A stretch of DNA of 64,000 nt, taken from Uranotaenia lowii (taxonomy: Eukaryota; Arthropoda; Insecta; Diptera; Culicidae). The stretch lies in assembly GCF_029784155.1 (NCBI RefSeq), contig NC_073693.1, forward strand, positions 138,993,988 to 139,057,987, written 5' to 3'. Position numbers and translations under genes: made by a program. The notes beneath the pieces are model-generated. The model made no database searches. It saw only the letters and a program-made list of their open reading frames with translations, and was not told the origin of the DNA. This document shows, piece after piece, positions 34,501-46,968 of the stretch. Positions within the stretch are counted from its first letter, which is position 1. Each line of letters opens with the position of its first letter.

Positions 34501-34929
34501 TCTCCTACATTTTTCAAATAGTTAAGCTATAACTTAATTAAACCGAAGTTACGTTTTTCATAATAAATTGGAAAATATAGGAGAATTGAGGGTAAATTCA
34601 AACATAACATTTTTTTCCGTTGCGTGTGCTAGCCCAAACAGTCTTCATTCGATTCCTCGAAAAATCACGTAAGATAGGTCTATTGAAGTTCAAAATTTTG
34701 GAATGCAAACAAGTGTTTTTCTGGATTGTTAACAATTTTATTAACAGAAGAATAAGGGGTTAAAAAGGGACTATATCTCGATCGTAAGCTCATGGGGCAT
34801 CTGAAACTACCTATGTCCTATCGATTTTCCGGTCATTTTTACTAAAGAAGAATATATTTTCATAGATTAGGTACACGTAGGGCGGAAAAAATTGAATTCT
34901 TCGTGGTTTGTACACTTTTTCCCATTGTG
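31585..34929. mobile_element. Element H copy 1 (CACAATGGG type), degraded, with a large AT-rich middle
   Basis: The right end CGTGGTTTGTACACTTTTTC + CCATTGTG (to 34929) matches the right end of 61518-62726. The left part (AACCGCGAAGAAGTTCAATA near 31590) matches the subterminal part of the same element, but its outermost 20 bases are missing, with repeat G in front. Units with GGCTATTTGAGCCACCG and TTATGGCTGTTTNACCCTTA occur near 31890 and 34440. Between about 32050 and 34370 lies AT-rich sequence not seen in the other copy, probably one or more insertions. The frames there (32256-32576, 32889-33095) show no domain. Confidence 0.55.
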
Positions 34930-35695
34930 CAATATATTTTCATAAAAATATCTTTTAATTACAACTTCATCACTAGATGCAACAAAGCAATTCTAACATG
35001 ATGGAGTTATTCAGTTAGTTTACTACATTATATAAAATTAATGGAATCCAATATTTAAAAAAAACCACAGATGTAAATTCAAATTCTTCAGAGTTACGGA
35101 TGTTAGAGGTCAAGAGTATATTTCGAACCCTGGAATCAGATTTAATTCAGAACAACAATTCAGTGTCTTAAATTTAAAAAAAATATATGTTCAAATCAAT
35201 ATTTGAGAAACAAGTGATAAATGCAATTCATATTCAAACTTGAGAAACAAAATTTCAATCAGAGCCAAATATTCGAAGCAGAAAAAATTGTCAAATAGTT
35301 ATTCTAAATGTGACAAAAATTTAATTTGAAAACATAAAACAAAATGAAAATTTGATGTACAAAACACGTAATCCGTAATCATCATAAAAATCAGATGAGC
35401 AACAAAGATTTTGAGTTACCGAAATTTAGAAAACCATGAAACTTTTTTGAGATCACCTGACTAGAAGTTGTCAATAAATTGAATCTTTATTTGAATTGAA
35501 AACAATTTGAGAATTATCAATTGGAAAATGATATGATGAATGCTGGATATTAACATCAATAAGAAAAATTTTAAAATAAAAGAACTATTGAATCAGGTAA
35601 TCTGAGCTAATCTGAGATAGAAATCGGAATGAATATATTCAATATATTCCGTTGTCTAGTATTATTAATTTCTACGTAAGGCCTTTGACTTATAA
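34930..35695. other. Unassigned AT-rich stretch
   Basis: No gene or repeat was recognised. Confidence 0.4.
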
Positions 35696-35874
35696 AAAGA
35701 CTGAATCGATTTGGGGCCATTTTAAAATTCTGAAACCCTTTTCCGATTTGGTCCAAAACTTGTCCATGATTTTTTGCAGAACTTTTTAGTAACGTTTACC
35801 TACATGAGTAAATTTGAACTTTTAGGTTGTATGGGAAAATTCAATATTTCGTACAGAAGAATCAATTTCATCAA
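35696..35874. mobile_element. Palindromic element I, left half only
   Basis: AAGACTGAATCGATTTGGGG and the following words (CATGATTTTTTGCAGAACTT, GTAACGTTTACC, CATGAGTAAATTTGAACTTT, TATGGGAAAATTCAATATTT) match the left arm of the complete copy 47729-48534. It breaks off where a fragment of element J begins. It may be the lost partner of the right half at 39543-39962. Confidence 0.65.
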
Positions 35875-36144
35875 AGGTTTTCTAAATGGGCCTATCGGGT
35901 TAAATGCGCCTACGGCCGTTTGTTAAAATGGCTAACAAAACAACATAATTTCTGAGCATTTTGAGGATGATACGCTTTGAACATAATGCAAAAAAGAATT
36001 TTCTGAATAAACTAACTAAAAACAAAATTAAAAATTCATTCAAGGCTCTGATACATTTTGATGTAATATTTTTACTTTTAAATGTTATACGTAAAGAAGC
36101 TCAAAACAAAAAGTTGGGTGGTTTATGTGTTTTATTCAAATGAA
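35875..36144. mobile_element. Left-end fragment of element J
   Basis: GGTTTTCTAAATGGGCCTAT and GGTTAAATGCGCC resemble the left end of element J at 47651 (GGGGAAGTTTTCCTAAATGC). Only about the first 60 bases can be aligned; the rest is unassigned. The + frame 35961-36143 has no domain. Confidence 0.35.
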
Positions 36145-36555
36145 CCTGTATGTATGTATGTATGATAATCCACCATGGGTGCACGGATTCACCGCAGTTT
36201 GATCAAAGTATGTGCTCACATGCATTCTTTAGATAATACAACTTGACCGACTCATCTCCAATGCAGTGAACACTGTACCCGAAACCATGGCTTCGTGTAA
36301 ACTGTTATGAAATGAGTGTTTAACGTGTTTATGTAAGTATATTTTGGGGGAATGAATCAATCAAGTGCACAACCAGTTAAAAATGTGTAACATGTTCAAT
36401 GTTCTACATTTACTACAGGTATTCCGGCATCCGTGTATATACCTGGCCAGCTGGCAGCTGATTGATCATTCTAATTTATACATTTATACGAGAAAAATAC
36501 ATCTTACCCGTCGACTGATAACAGGACTTGAAACCGTTACTTACAGCCGACCTTA
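36145..36555 (-). mobile_element. SINE family S2, degraded copy with TATG/CATA tail
   Basis: Reverse complement of 54597-55060 in order: TATGTATGTATGTATGATAA tail, CCACCATGGGTGCACGGATT, CACCGCAGTTTGATCAAAGT, CATGGCTTCGTGTAAACTGT, TATATTTTGGGGGAATGAAT, and GGCATCCGTGTATATACCTG with GCCAGCTGGCAGCTGATTGA. The tRNA-like head (to about 36555) has decayed: only CTTACCCGTCGACTGATAAC and GGACTTGAAACCG remain. Confidence 0.75.
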
Positions 36556-36559
36556 TGAT

Positions 36560-38147
36560 CCAAAATAATCCGCTTTATAACCTTGGCTAGACTAGCACCA
36601 CAAAATCAATCAGGATAATTTCATATGGGGCTATCTAAATTTTATTTTTCTGTTTGCTTCTTTTTATTAATTTAGCTATTCCCCATCACTCATTATTCAC
36701 TTTTTTCAAATAGCGCCCACCGCTCACCCATTCTTTCTTTAAACACTTTCATTTTCCCCCACAACACATCGCATGTAATTATTTTTATTTCATCTTTCTG
36801 AAACGCTCAAAATTTTTAACCAATCACTTTCATCGCTACACATTTTCAAGAAGCACAATAAAACACTGGCTTTTTTTTCTGCATACGTTTCCAGAATGAC
36901 CCGTATTTTTTTCCATTTTGGGCTTCCATTTAAAAAACTTATATTTTTAAACAAAATTTGTTCCCAGGTAAAATTTTGACTCTGATTGCTGCCTTGAAAA
37001 CAGGCAGACTTTCACTTTCAGGCTTCTTCTCATTCTTTTATTTCCCAACCGAAACACTTCGCGTAAGCCCTTTCTACAAATTAACTGATACGAACATTTA
37101 AGAAGCTGTGATATTTTAAAAAATGTAATTTACTTTTTTACTTTCATTTAAGAACACTCGTTTTACACATTTTAATTCACTGGTAACCCCAATCTTCCGT
37201 TCTCACTGATTCTGTGCCTGTCCATTCCCTCGTTTGGACGAAGTAGGCCAAGAATTATCGAAGCAAAACCAACACGCACACAATCAAAAAATAACGCGAC
37301 ACTGACTAGGTAATTTTGAAAATTGCTTCGAGTCTTCAAATTTCTTTTTATTTTGCAATTTGCTATTAAATTTCAAAACCAAATCACAGAAACCGAAAAA
37401 AAGCTACCACTGGCTGCCCGCCGTTTCTGAGACACTAAATTTGCGGCATTCTCCGGACGCGAGCTGAAAGTAATCGGCTGGAGAACGTGTGTACGCAAAA
37501 AGAACGCGAAGCACATACCATAATTTCTCAAATTCCACTTATTTATTAATTAGCTTCGAACGACAAGCTGTCCTTCAGCTTTAAATCCCCAATCTATTGC
37601 AAATCCTTCACTTTAAACTATTATGTTACACATAACTATCACCCGATTTTGCTTAAAAAAAAACAACCGGCGCACAAGAGAGAGAGAAATCATCCGTACA
37701 CGGCAAGAGCACGACGGGAACTGTGTGTTTTCTTCAAATGAACCTTAGAAGAAAAAAAACTTAAGCTTTTATGGTGGTTTCATAATGATTGGAAAGTGGA
37801 ACAAGAGAGTGTTTTGTATGCCCCCATCATGTTTGCAAAATGCCACTATCCTAAAATAACAGGTAAAAAGAATAAATATATGATTTTTATCATTAAAACT
37901 TCGAATAAAAGCTCTAATTAACATTTTAAGAGAGAATTGAAGATCTCAAAACTGATATGATAACATTGTTCTTATGGATGAATTGCTTTCATAATATGGC
38001 AACCAATACTTTTGTTTTATTATATTAAAAAATAAAAGAAAAAGATTTTTATAAAACTTCAGCTTTGTCGTATGGAAGTTATCAGTTTCTAGCATTCCCA
38101 ATGAAATAGAACGGAAATATTGCCAAAAAACAGAAATTTCGCCTAAA
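36560..38147. other. Unassigned stretch, partly GC-richer and repeat-free
   Basis: No repeat was matched. 36650-37740 is unlike the surrounding repeat-rich DNA (GAGACACTAAATTTGCGGCA ... CTCCGGACGCGAGCTGAAAG; GAGAGAGAGAAATCATCCGT ... CACGGCAAGAGCACGACGGG). It could be unique intron or a promoter region, but no TATA/initiator pair or exon could be supported. Confidence 0.35.
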
Positions 38148-38376
38148 ACATAAATGGGCGCATTTAGCCCGCACGGTTTGAGGATCGGCAATTTTGACAA
38201 CAGTTATAGTAAAATCGATTTCTCAAAAACTGAAGGAGATTTCAACATAAACATTACTCCAATGTGTAGAAAACAGGTGTCTGCTCATGTGTATATAGTT
38301 TTTGTACACATATTCGAAGAAATATTTGATTCAATCAGTATTCTGCTTAATAGGCGCATACAGCCTGCTCCTCCCC
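38148..38376. mobile_element. Right-end fragment of element J
   Basis: ATAAATGGGCGCATTTAGCC, GATCGGCAATTTTGACAACA and GATTTCTCAAAAACTGAAGG match 49918-50040; the end GGCGCATACAGCCTGCTCCT + CCCCTA matches GCGCATTTAGCCCGTTTCTC + CCCTA at 50107. TA follows at 38377-38378. Confidence 0.6.
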
Positions 38377-38378
38377 TA

Positions 38379-39542
38379 CTTATTGTGCATATGATTTTGT
38401 GCATATTAATTCGCGCATAGTAATTGTACTATGTGTTGGTTTTTGCTGCGCATAGTAATTTCGACTGCGTTCTTTTAAAAATTGTCATTAAAAGCATGAG
38501 TGTTTTTACTGCGTGGATAGTAAAATTAATATGTTAATTGATAAGAAATAATATAAATTATGATACAAATGAGCATAGGTAGCTTATATTGTGGGATATT
38601 ATTACCACAGACAAATTATTACTTTGCTGCGTAATAAATTTTTCCACTGATACTATTTTGTTTAAAATGCTAGTTTTGATTAAATATATTTTTAATGAAC
38701 CACCATTGCACGATTTTTTCTCAATTCACTTAACCCCGAGATCCGGGTGGTATTCAAGCTGTTTTTCTTGCTGCTGGGCCGTCCGCAGTCGAACCTTCCG
38801 GGTAATTCCCTTGTGACTTTCCGGTGACCTATGTCATGTAGAACATATATCAAAGTAAACAAAACTAGTATACAAAAAAACTCCATACTCGTCATTGGCT
38901 CAGAAAATGTAGTTGGTTGACGAAAACTAATTCATCCCGCTGCATCCCCGCTGCTGGAAACTAATTCATCCCGATCAGACTCTCAATGTCCTGAAAGCTG
39001 AGATTGGATGCCATTTCCTGTTGACGAGCCGATTTTCATAAATTATTGAACTCAAATCGGAAAAACAGCTTACCTGCAGTTACACAAAATTTCACTTTAC
39101 CAACTAGGATATAGGATATAGGATATATAGAATTTAGGATAGGTTATAGGATATACGTATAGCAAAAAAAGAAGGATCAAACTATGTGAATGATAGTTTT
39201 AAGAACACGAATGGCGCATTTTTTTACCGTATGAAAGTTTTAGGAAAAAACAGTTTAAAATTCACCATTCTGACGATTCTAACGGCGATTGTCAAAATTA
39301 TCATGCGCATAGTAATTACAAGAACACGAATCATGCAATCTCAGAATATCATACGCGTAGTAATTTAGACAAGAGAAAATTAATATGAGGTGTTAAATTT
39401 CACATAGTGAAGATACTATGTTATAGTATTATCGCCCAGACTTTCGGTAGAAAACACTAAATCATGGTTGAAAATAATAAATGGTATAAAATTATCATGA
39501 CGACGTATTTGAAAAACCAATTTTTTTCTGTGTAGTGAGGTA
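38379..39542. other. Stretch with GCGCATAGTAATT motifs and short direct repeats
   Basis: The word GCGCATAGTAATT (or CGCGTAGTAATT) recurs at about 38412, 38448, 39304 and 39353. GAAACTAATTCATCCCG occurs twice near 38923-38973. TATAGGATA is iterated at 39105-39155. No gene was recognised. Confidence 0.45.
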
Positions 39543-39962
39543 TTGCATGACAACTTTCATGCAATACTACACGAGGCTAAATCAGTGAAGTCAATTGATT
39601 TTTTTGTTTATCAATGCGAAAAGACAAACCCCTGTTTAACAGCTAATAACTTTTTTACCCAATAACATACGAAGTTACGGTCTTCGACAAAGTTGTTCAG
39701 CGGAAAATTTACTTTAGAGAATTTATAAATTGGCACAAAAACCATAAGCTTGCTCGGTTCCACCGAAAAAAATAAAATGATGTTGATTTTTCAGTACAAA
39801 ATATTCAATTTTCCCGTACAAACTTAAATGTCCAAATTTACTTATGTAAACGTTACTTAAAAATTCTGCAAAAAATCATGAATGAGTTTTGAACCAAGAC
39901 GAAGCTTTTAGACCCTAGGGTCTCAGAAATTCAAAAATGACCCCAAATCGACTCAGTCTAAT
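39543..39962. mobile_element. Palindromic element I, right half only
   Basis: From GTATTGCATGACAACTTTCA through CCTGTTTAACAGCTAATAAC, TTCGACAAAGTTGTTCAGCG and AAATTGGCACAAAAACCATA to AAATCGACTCAGTCTAAT it matches the right arm of 47729-48534. The end CGACTCAGTCTAA mirrors the left end at 35696. Confidence 0.7.
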
Positions 39963-40039
39963 ACACCAACATCTTTAAAATTATTGTTTTGGTGCCATTA
40001 AGTAAAGAAGGCATAAACACATAAATAACAGTTTTTTTT

Positions 40040-40505
40040 TTGTTAAAACCAAACTGCTTTGTACGTTTCCTTTCAAAAAATTCATAATCAAGCAATGGAG
40101 CTGCATCGTGGCAAACATTATACACATTGCAAAAACAATATTAAAACCAACAAAAACAATTCCCTAAGCCCTCCCATTATTCCTATTTCCTCTTTTTTCG
40201 TCAAACTTTACTATTAAAAAGGGTTCATTATTATCCTATACAGGTTTACTGTTAAAACGTGTCCCTATTTTTCAAATATTTGAAATTTATAACAAAATGA
40301 CTATAAAAATAACACTAAAACTAAACCAAAACATAGGAAAAAATTTAGGTGAAATTTTACATAAACCAGTCCGTTTGCCTCCAAATGATTTGATTTCATC
40401 AGGAAAGGTCTTTGTTTGTGAGACTTCGAAAAAAAAAATTTGAAATAACATTTTTTTAAATCTCCAAAAACAAAGCTTTGCCTATTTGACAATGACGGTT
40501 TTAAG
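40040..40505. repeat. Repeat K copy 1
   Basis: Diverged but collinear with 49370-49830: AACAAAATGACTATAAAAAT against ATAAAATGACCATACAAATA, then CATAGGAAAAAATTTAGGTG, ATTTCATCAGGAAAGGTCTT, GTGAGACTTCGAAAAAAAAA and TTTGCCTATTTGACAATGAC. No coding content. Confidence 0.55.
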
Positions 40506-42774
40506 ACACATGTTTGCTAAATGCACAATAACCAGAAAAAATACATTTAATATTCTTCATACTATCGTGTCTGGTGAATTTGGGCCTGTTTTTGACCTGT
40601 TTTCCAAATAGCTCCGTTATTCAAGTCATACAAAAAGTAACAATGTAGAAATGTTTGCAGATGCAGGTTGAAGTGACCGAAATTTGGTGGAGGAGTATTG
40701 ATGGAAGCTAAATTAATAGTATGAAATGTAATATTATAACTACTTAAGCGACGTTTTCTAAAGCTGTAGCAGTTTTTTACTTGACGACGGGATAATTTAT
40801 TGACAGAATTTCGCCTAAGTTCAACAGAACAGTTCCAGCAATGTCTTGAACTGTGTAGTCTGTGTAGTACATTCTTTTTATTTTTTGTTAAATTATGCTA
40901 ATGTTATTTTTAAAGTTTAATCATTGGGATCAATTCGTAATCCGTTGATCAATAAACAATACAATTCCATTGGAAACCATCATTCGACGCATATGGATCT
41001 TCAGATAACGTATTCAGCGTTGGACGTGAGAACGTGGAGTACGATGAGCTATGATGAAAGATTGAAAACTTATTGCACTAAGTTTTGCTTTAACTCTAAT
41101 TCACGAAACAAATCTGGAATCGAGGAAAATAGAAAGCAAAACAGATCCCTGTAAAATAAACCTTTTCCCCAAAAATCTTGCAGACATGTTTTTTCTCTAC
41201 CACCTACAACTTACTCATTTCTTCCGGGTGGTGTCAAGTTTTCGGAAAGATAAATAGTGTTGATTTAGCAGAAAACTTTCCCCCTTGCCGGTTTACCGGT
41301 AAAGAAAACCCACAAAGAGCGGGCTAGATGCTTGTGGTTTGCTTAATTAATCAAATATTAATTTGCATACAGAACCCGGAACATTTCGGGCACACCGAGT
41401 GTGGTTTCGTTCGTTACTCATCTGCCTGATGCTGTACCTAGAAGAATCCGGAAACTTTCTCATATAATAAGTCCGGCTAAAGGTGGCAATAATTCATTTG
41501 GATGGGGACAAAAACTATAGGTGGAATCTAGGATTGGTTATATTTGGAACAGGAAAATTTATTTTTTTACTTTTTTGAAACAAGTTATCAACCAAAATTT
41601 TAAGATTTAGTTTAAAGATTGTCAATAGATTATTTCTTAGCATTAGAATAACTCATATTTCTTGCTTTTTTCTTCATTTTATTTAAACAGGAGATTAATA
41701 GTTTTCTGAACACTCTCGAGTGGATTCCAAGAATCTCAAACCACTCGAAACGGAAGAATCAAAAGTGTTCGCGAATTAACTCTACAATAGAGCGTTCCGC
41801 TTTTTTTTCGATTCACTTGTCACAGATCGATATTGCTTTCGAACAACATTAAACTTCCGGCCGGAAAACAGGTTTCATCCAGAACCGAATGAAATTTGCT
41901 CCCTAGAACACACATACATATAAACACACACATACAGTCTGAGTAGCTCAGCTCAAGCTGAACCCCGCCATATTTACAAGATGTTGGCACTTAATTAAAA
42001 ACTTTTGTTTTTCACGGCGGCGTGGCGTGGGATGAAAAACGAAACACAAAAGATGAACGGGAAAACTTTAGGATCGGGAGAGCATTCGAAAGGACCCATC
42101 AGTCTTCGATGCTCGAGCCGCCTCGAGGTGAAGAATGAAACTGGGACGTGTCTGGTTTCGTTGATCGTTTGTAGACTGATTTTCATTGATTAATTACTTT
42201 TTTTTGTACTAAAATTCATGAGACTATGAATAACAATATAGACTTTCTATTTTATGTAATTAGATATTGTTAACTAAAACGCTGAGTGGTGGACAATTTA
42301 GAGCTTTAAATTATTTCAAACCTCTGGATCGTAGTAACCTAAAAATAAAAAATATTTTGAACTCGACACATCCTAGTCGGGCATTAAATTGTATAAAACT
42401 GATTTGAATCTCAATGCATCACAAAACGGAACAGCACTAATTGAAAGTGAGATTGTGTAGTCGACTGACACAAAGGAGCAAATAACGACAACGAAACGAA
42501 AAAAATAGCACGCTCAACATCAATGGCATCATCATCAACAGAAACAACTCTTGCCAGGCGTAAGACTTCACTGGATCAAGTCTCAAAAATACGTTACCCG
42601 CCTTGGAATACTAGAAAATATTGAAATTGATTTATATCACAAGTTTCAAGAAAGTTTCCACGAGTGATGGGAATCGTTGAATTTTCTTGCAATTGAGAAA
42701 AAAAACATCACCCGACAAGGATGTGAAAATGTATAACAAACTTCAAGCCTAAATATATCAAAATCTATAGCCAT
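40506..42774. other. Largely unique sequence, unassigned
   Basis: No repeat from elsewhere in the window was matched. Parts (41170-41520, 41690-42180, 42420-42560) are GC-richer and could be old intronic sequence. The overlapping frames on both strands at 41995-42193 are complements of each other with no domain. Confidence 0.4.
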
Positions 42775-42910
42775 GCTTGCCAGATTGCCCAGTTTTATCC
42801 GGACTTGCTCGGATATTTGCTACAAAATTTGGGGAAAGGCCGGTCCAGCCCTTTTGCCCGGATTTCGTTAAAAAAAGCCCGGATTTTGACCGCATTTGGC
42901 CGAGAGAAAA
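42775..42910 (+). repeat. Repeat F fragment
   Basis: CTTGCCAGATTGCCCAGTTT and TATCCGGACTTGCTCGGATA, GGCCGGTCCAGCCCTTTTGC and AAAAAGCCCGGATTTTGACC match 52418-52530. The rest of the element is missing or has decayed. Confidence 0.65.
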
Positions 42911-43159
42911 AAAACTATGTTAGAAAGTTTGATGCTACAAATACGATTTTAAATTTTGAGATGTGTTTCATGTATTTTTCTTCTTGAGTTTTGTTGAATG
43001 AGTGCTTGGTTTAGGCCAAATTTACTCAGAAATTGCCCAGATTTTGAGCTAAAAGTTTTGAAATCAAATGCATAGATTTTGTAGGTTTATGAATGAGCCC
43101 GTATTTTTCTTAAATAAAATTCTGTAATGATCAATACATTTCGAGTTCCATGACAGAGG

Positions 43160-43345
43160 CGTGGAACTCGTTCAACATCGCCAATGGTTGCTACTCCGTG
43201 ATTGACCGAGGCCATCAATTTCAATCAAAGGTCAAAAGAATGGTGCCTGGGATTGACATCACATTCACCATGTCCTCTCTTTGAACCGTCAATAACGGCG
43301 CCGGCCACGTCCTAGTAATCAAGAGATAGTTTGGAAAAGGTATAG
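43160..43345. repeat. Dispersed repeat R1, copy 2
   Basis: See 5540-5760. CAATAACGGCGCCGGCCACG and TGGTTGCTACTCCGTGATTG are the best-kept words. Confidence 0.55.
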
Positions 43346-43947
43346 AAGGATGAAAGATCAATATTGCGCTTTAGGACCGAGGTTACCTCTGCAAAGTATT
43401 TTGTTTGAGGAATGAAAGAAAGGATTTAATTAGGAGACACTTATGACTAGTGTGAAGGTTTTAACAAATCCCGCACTGAACATAATGAAGTCTGAATTAG
43501 AAAAAAGTGAAAATAAACAAAAAACCTCATATAGGTCGTAATATATTCTAAAGAATTACAGAAATCAAGTTCTTAATTTGGCAGCTGAAAGTCTAATCGT
43601 TTTTTGAACCTACAACATTGAAATAAATAAATAAAAAAAAAATTATTTTAATTTCTAGAACTCTAGTATCTTGAGATAAAGATTTCAACTCTTTCAACCA
43701 CGCTATACCATGCTATAAACTTTTCTCTTATATTAAATTTCTGTTTGTAAATCTCAATTGATCCTCTTGAATTGACAAAAAATATTGAGCATTACCGGCT
43801 CGAATTTGACGTATCAATCGATTTTGATTTGAGAATTTAAATAAAGTAATCTTTAAACGTTGACGCTTAATATATAAAGAAACTTATTGAAGGAAAATTA
43901 GTATCGGCCATTTTCCTTTATGATACAAAATTTAATAAATACTGAAT
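43346..43947. other. Unassigned AT-rich stretch
   Basis: No gene or repeat was recognised. Confidence 0.4.
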
Positions 43948-43949
43948 TA

Positions 43950-44711
43950 CAGGGTGACAAAAAAGTCCGATAACACAGGAAAATCTCAATATTTCAAAGA
44001 ATAAGTAGAAAATCTGAATCTAGCTTTCTTAGCTTTATTCAGTAACTCATAAAGATACTTCACAGACGATATCGCAGAATTACGCCATCTTTCTCTGATC
44101 GAACCAGCTTAAGACGTCTCGGAAAGTCGTCGCAAGCGGCGCGCACGTGCTCCATCGGCTTCTCTTCCCAGATTTTCGTGATAACTCGCTGGAATTGCTC
44201 CAAATTTGTTATTTTATAGTCGTTCAGCTTCGACATCATGTATCCCCACACGAAATAATCCATTGGATTCAGATCCGGAGACGACGGAGGTCATTCATAC
44301 TTCGAAATGAAATCGGTCAAGTTTTCCTTTGCGGTGTGGGATGGGCCATCTTGCTGGAAGCAGTGGTAATCGTCTTCAAAAAATAGTTCAGCTTGAGGCA
44401 GAACATTTTTCTTCAAAACCGTATCCAGGTAGTACGCTGCGTTGATTTTGACCCCTTTATCGATAAAATAAGAGGCAGTTTACCGCTCTTGCAAATGGCT
44501 CCCCAAACCATCACTGACGTCTTATTTTGGGACCGGGAAACTCTGCCATGGCTCACAACTCAATGTAAACAAACTGCACAGAAACGAAACTCAGCCACTT
44601 TGGGAAGCAAAGTAAGCCCTTTCATTTGACATATAGATGGCACCAGAGAGATGCAACGTTTAGGCTACAGGCGACCCCAAAAGAGTGTGATCTGACTTTT
44701 TTGTCAACCTG
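43950..44711 (-). mobile_element. Internally deleted Tc1/mariner-type element
   Basis: The ends CAGGGTGACAAAAAAGTCCG and, inverted, CAGGTTGACAAAAAAGTCAG are flanked by TA (43948-43949, 44712-44713). At 762 bp it is about 500-600 bp shorter than a full element, and it holds only the C-terminal half of a transposase on the - strand. It needs an outside transposase to move. Confidence 0.9.
44060..44570 (-). pseudogene. Transposase remnant, C-terminal half (Tc1/mariner superfamily)
   Basis: Reading from about 44570 down: a VMVWGAICKSGKL-type segment, then FFEDDYHCFQQDGPSHTA with the second catalytic Asp, then SPDLNPMDYFVWGYM with the third catalytic Asp. It ends in a helical tail (EQFQRVITKIWEEKPMEHV) and a stop after ILRYRL. 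There are frame changes near 44290 and upstream, so it is not functional. The N-terminal DNA-binding domain and first catalytic Asp are absent. Confidence 0.85.
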
Positions 44712-44940
44712 TATGCTATCGCAATCCAATAAAATTTATATTTTAGTCATTTTTATTTAGCCTCATACAGTAAAGAAGCTAAGGTTTTGAATTTTCATTT
44801 AAAAAATTTTAAAAATTTTTTTAACAGTTTGTACAGAAACAAAAAAATCGTTATCATACTTTTTATATCTAGTTGACAATGTTAATAAATATCAATGGAA
44901 GTTTTTGCAATAAAAAAAAGTTGTACGTATTTATAAACTC

Positions 44941-45134
44941 TTTTTTTTTTTGTTTCGATTATAGTTGTTTTCACATCTGTAAGTCATTCGCGACTTATAT
45001 CAACAATGCAGTTGGCGGACAGTCATTGAAAAACTTATCCAGTACAACTGTGATCGAAGTTCACTATTATGCTCCAACTCACGGACATCGGCTCATGAAG
45101 CAACTGACTTGCCTACTGAGCTATAGCGCAAGCC
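44941..45134 (-). mobile_element. SINE family S1, copy 2
   Basis: On the - strand it starts GGCTTGCGCTATAGCTCAGT with A box, carries GAGCCGATGTCCGTGAGTTG at the B-box position (B box damaged), then CAGTTGTACTGGATAAGTTT and the A-rich tail (the T run from 44941). It aligns over its whole length with 27025-27216. No clean target duplication was found. The + frame 44873-45193 is a shadow of this copy. Confidence 0.85.
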
Positions 45135-46968
45135 AGTTGACTGCTACGAAATCTTCTTTCGCTCAGGCCTTTCTGTCAGTGAATGCAACTTAGCATTCAA
45201 TAAGTGTCAGCAAAAGTTGTTGATAATTTCAGTAGGCATTTGATTTTGCCATTTGCAAATCATGAATGGAGATTCGAAAAGAAAAAGAGACTTGAAAACC
45301 GCCAACACCATACGATTATTCAGATGGTGACGGGGAACTATGGGATGCATATGGGAGGATTGAATCATTTATCATATTTTGCTAAATGAACGGTTTATTT
45401 CTCTCTACATATTCTCATGTTATATTAAAATTTACATTGGATCTGTTTTTGAAGATGGCCGAAACAAAATAGTTAGCCGAAACGTAAAGAAGTTGTTTTA
45501 ATTTGACTTCATTCTCACCGAAATATATCAACCAAAATCTATAATAATAAACAATTTCTTTGATTGTAAAACGACTATTCGAACCAAAAGCTGTTTGAGC
45601 TTGCTGGATGAATAATGACAGAATGGAGCGATTTTGAAGCTTTTATAGAAGTTTTAGTGCAATCAATGAGACGAATTTGAAAAGTCTTTTTCTAAGTCAC
45701 TTTTCCTGCATTTTTTTAGCCATTTCCGCTACCATCACAATTTGACAGACTGAACTGTGATGCATTATGTGGAAATTTTGAACTTCGTTTTTTATAATGT
45801 AAACAATAACCAATTTGCGACGTACGATTTTGTGGTCTTCTAAAGTAGTCTGCAGAACCAGTCGGCATATCAGCGAAATAGTTTTAAAAATGTTAATGAA
45901 ACAAATAATTCAACTCACCATTTGGGGAAAAAAGCCATGGAGTCGAACCGGGTCTCGATATTTATATTTTGCCAAATTTTATTAACTAGCCGCATTCTTC
46001 ATAAGGTAGTTATGTCAGAGACATGCCAAATTCTTACTTTTTTTGGATTCCAAAACTGCTGAGGTCGAAAAAGTGTTTTTCTGTCAAAACGAACGTATGA
46101 TTGTGTCAGATTTTTTTTTATTGTGGCAATAGGTGCCAACTCATTTTTAAGCTTATTTGTGAACTTCACTATACAATTAACACCCAACGCATTACAGGAA
46201 ACGACACTGAAACAAAGGTTCGATTTCGGGCTCGATGTATCCCATCTACAAGACGATGTCCAACTGATCACACGAAGAAATTACTGGCAGGATCGTACTA
46301 CGAATGTCATAGTGTTCGTCGAAAGATGGTATGATTGAGAAATTTCCATTTTGGTAAAGGTGAAATGCATAATTGGTGGGTGGTCATCTTCAAAAAAGCT
46401 GAATATAGAAGCTATACGTTACATATAAGTATAAACTTTTTTAAATTGTCTTAGATCAGGTCCACATAAAATGTAAAAAGTGGTGCGAATTGACAAAAAG
46501 TTCGAAAAACAGCTACCTTGAAAAATGCGTCAAAAATTCTGTGTAACGTATTTTGACAATCAAAAAATGCAAAATGTGTCAAATTAGGTCACCTTGCCAA
46601 TTCTATTTTTCAAAATTTACCTGGTGTGACTTAAACAATTTTAATGGTTCATTGATTGAAAAATACGGTTTTTACACCACTTTTTAACATTATTTGTGGT
46701 TAATACCTTTAAAAATTTCATACAAATATATACTTATGTGCTACTTATAGCTTCTAACTTCAACTTTCTTGAACACTAAGGGATTTTTTTATCATTCAGT
46801 AGCTGATTTGCGGTCTTTTTCTCAGTCTTTGAATAACGGAAAATTGAAGTGTTAATGTCTAAATACATAATTGAATTACATCACGAGGTTCCCAAAAATC
46901 AAAATTTTGTAAAAATTGGTTGAAAAACAAGAGAGATTTATGCGAGATTTATGCGGTTTTATGCGAGG
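45135..46968. other. Unassigned stretch
   Basis: No gene was supported. Overlapping frames at 45999-46338 on both strands show no domain. TTTATGCG is iterated just before repeat E (46935-46965). Confidence 0.4.

Noticed and set aside
44873..45193. 106-residue + strand protein
   Set aside because: It is a shadow of SINE S1 on the opposite strand.
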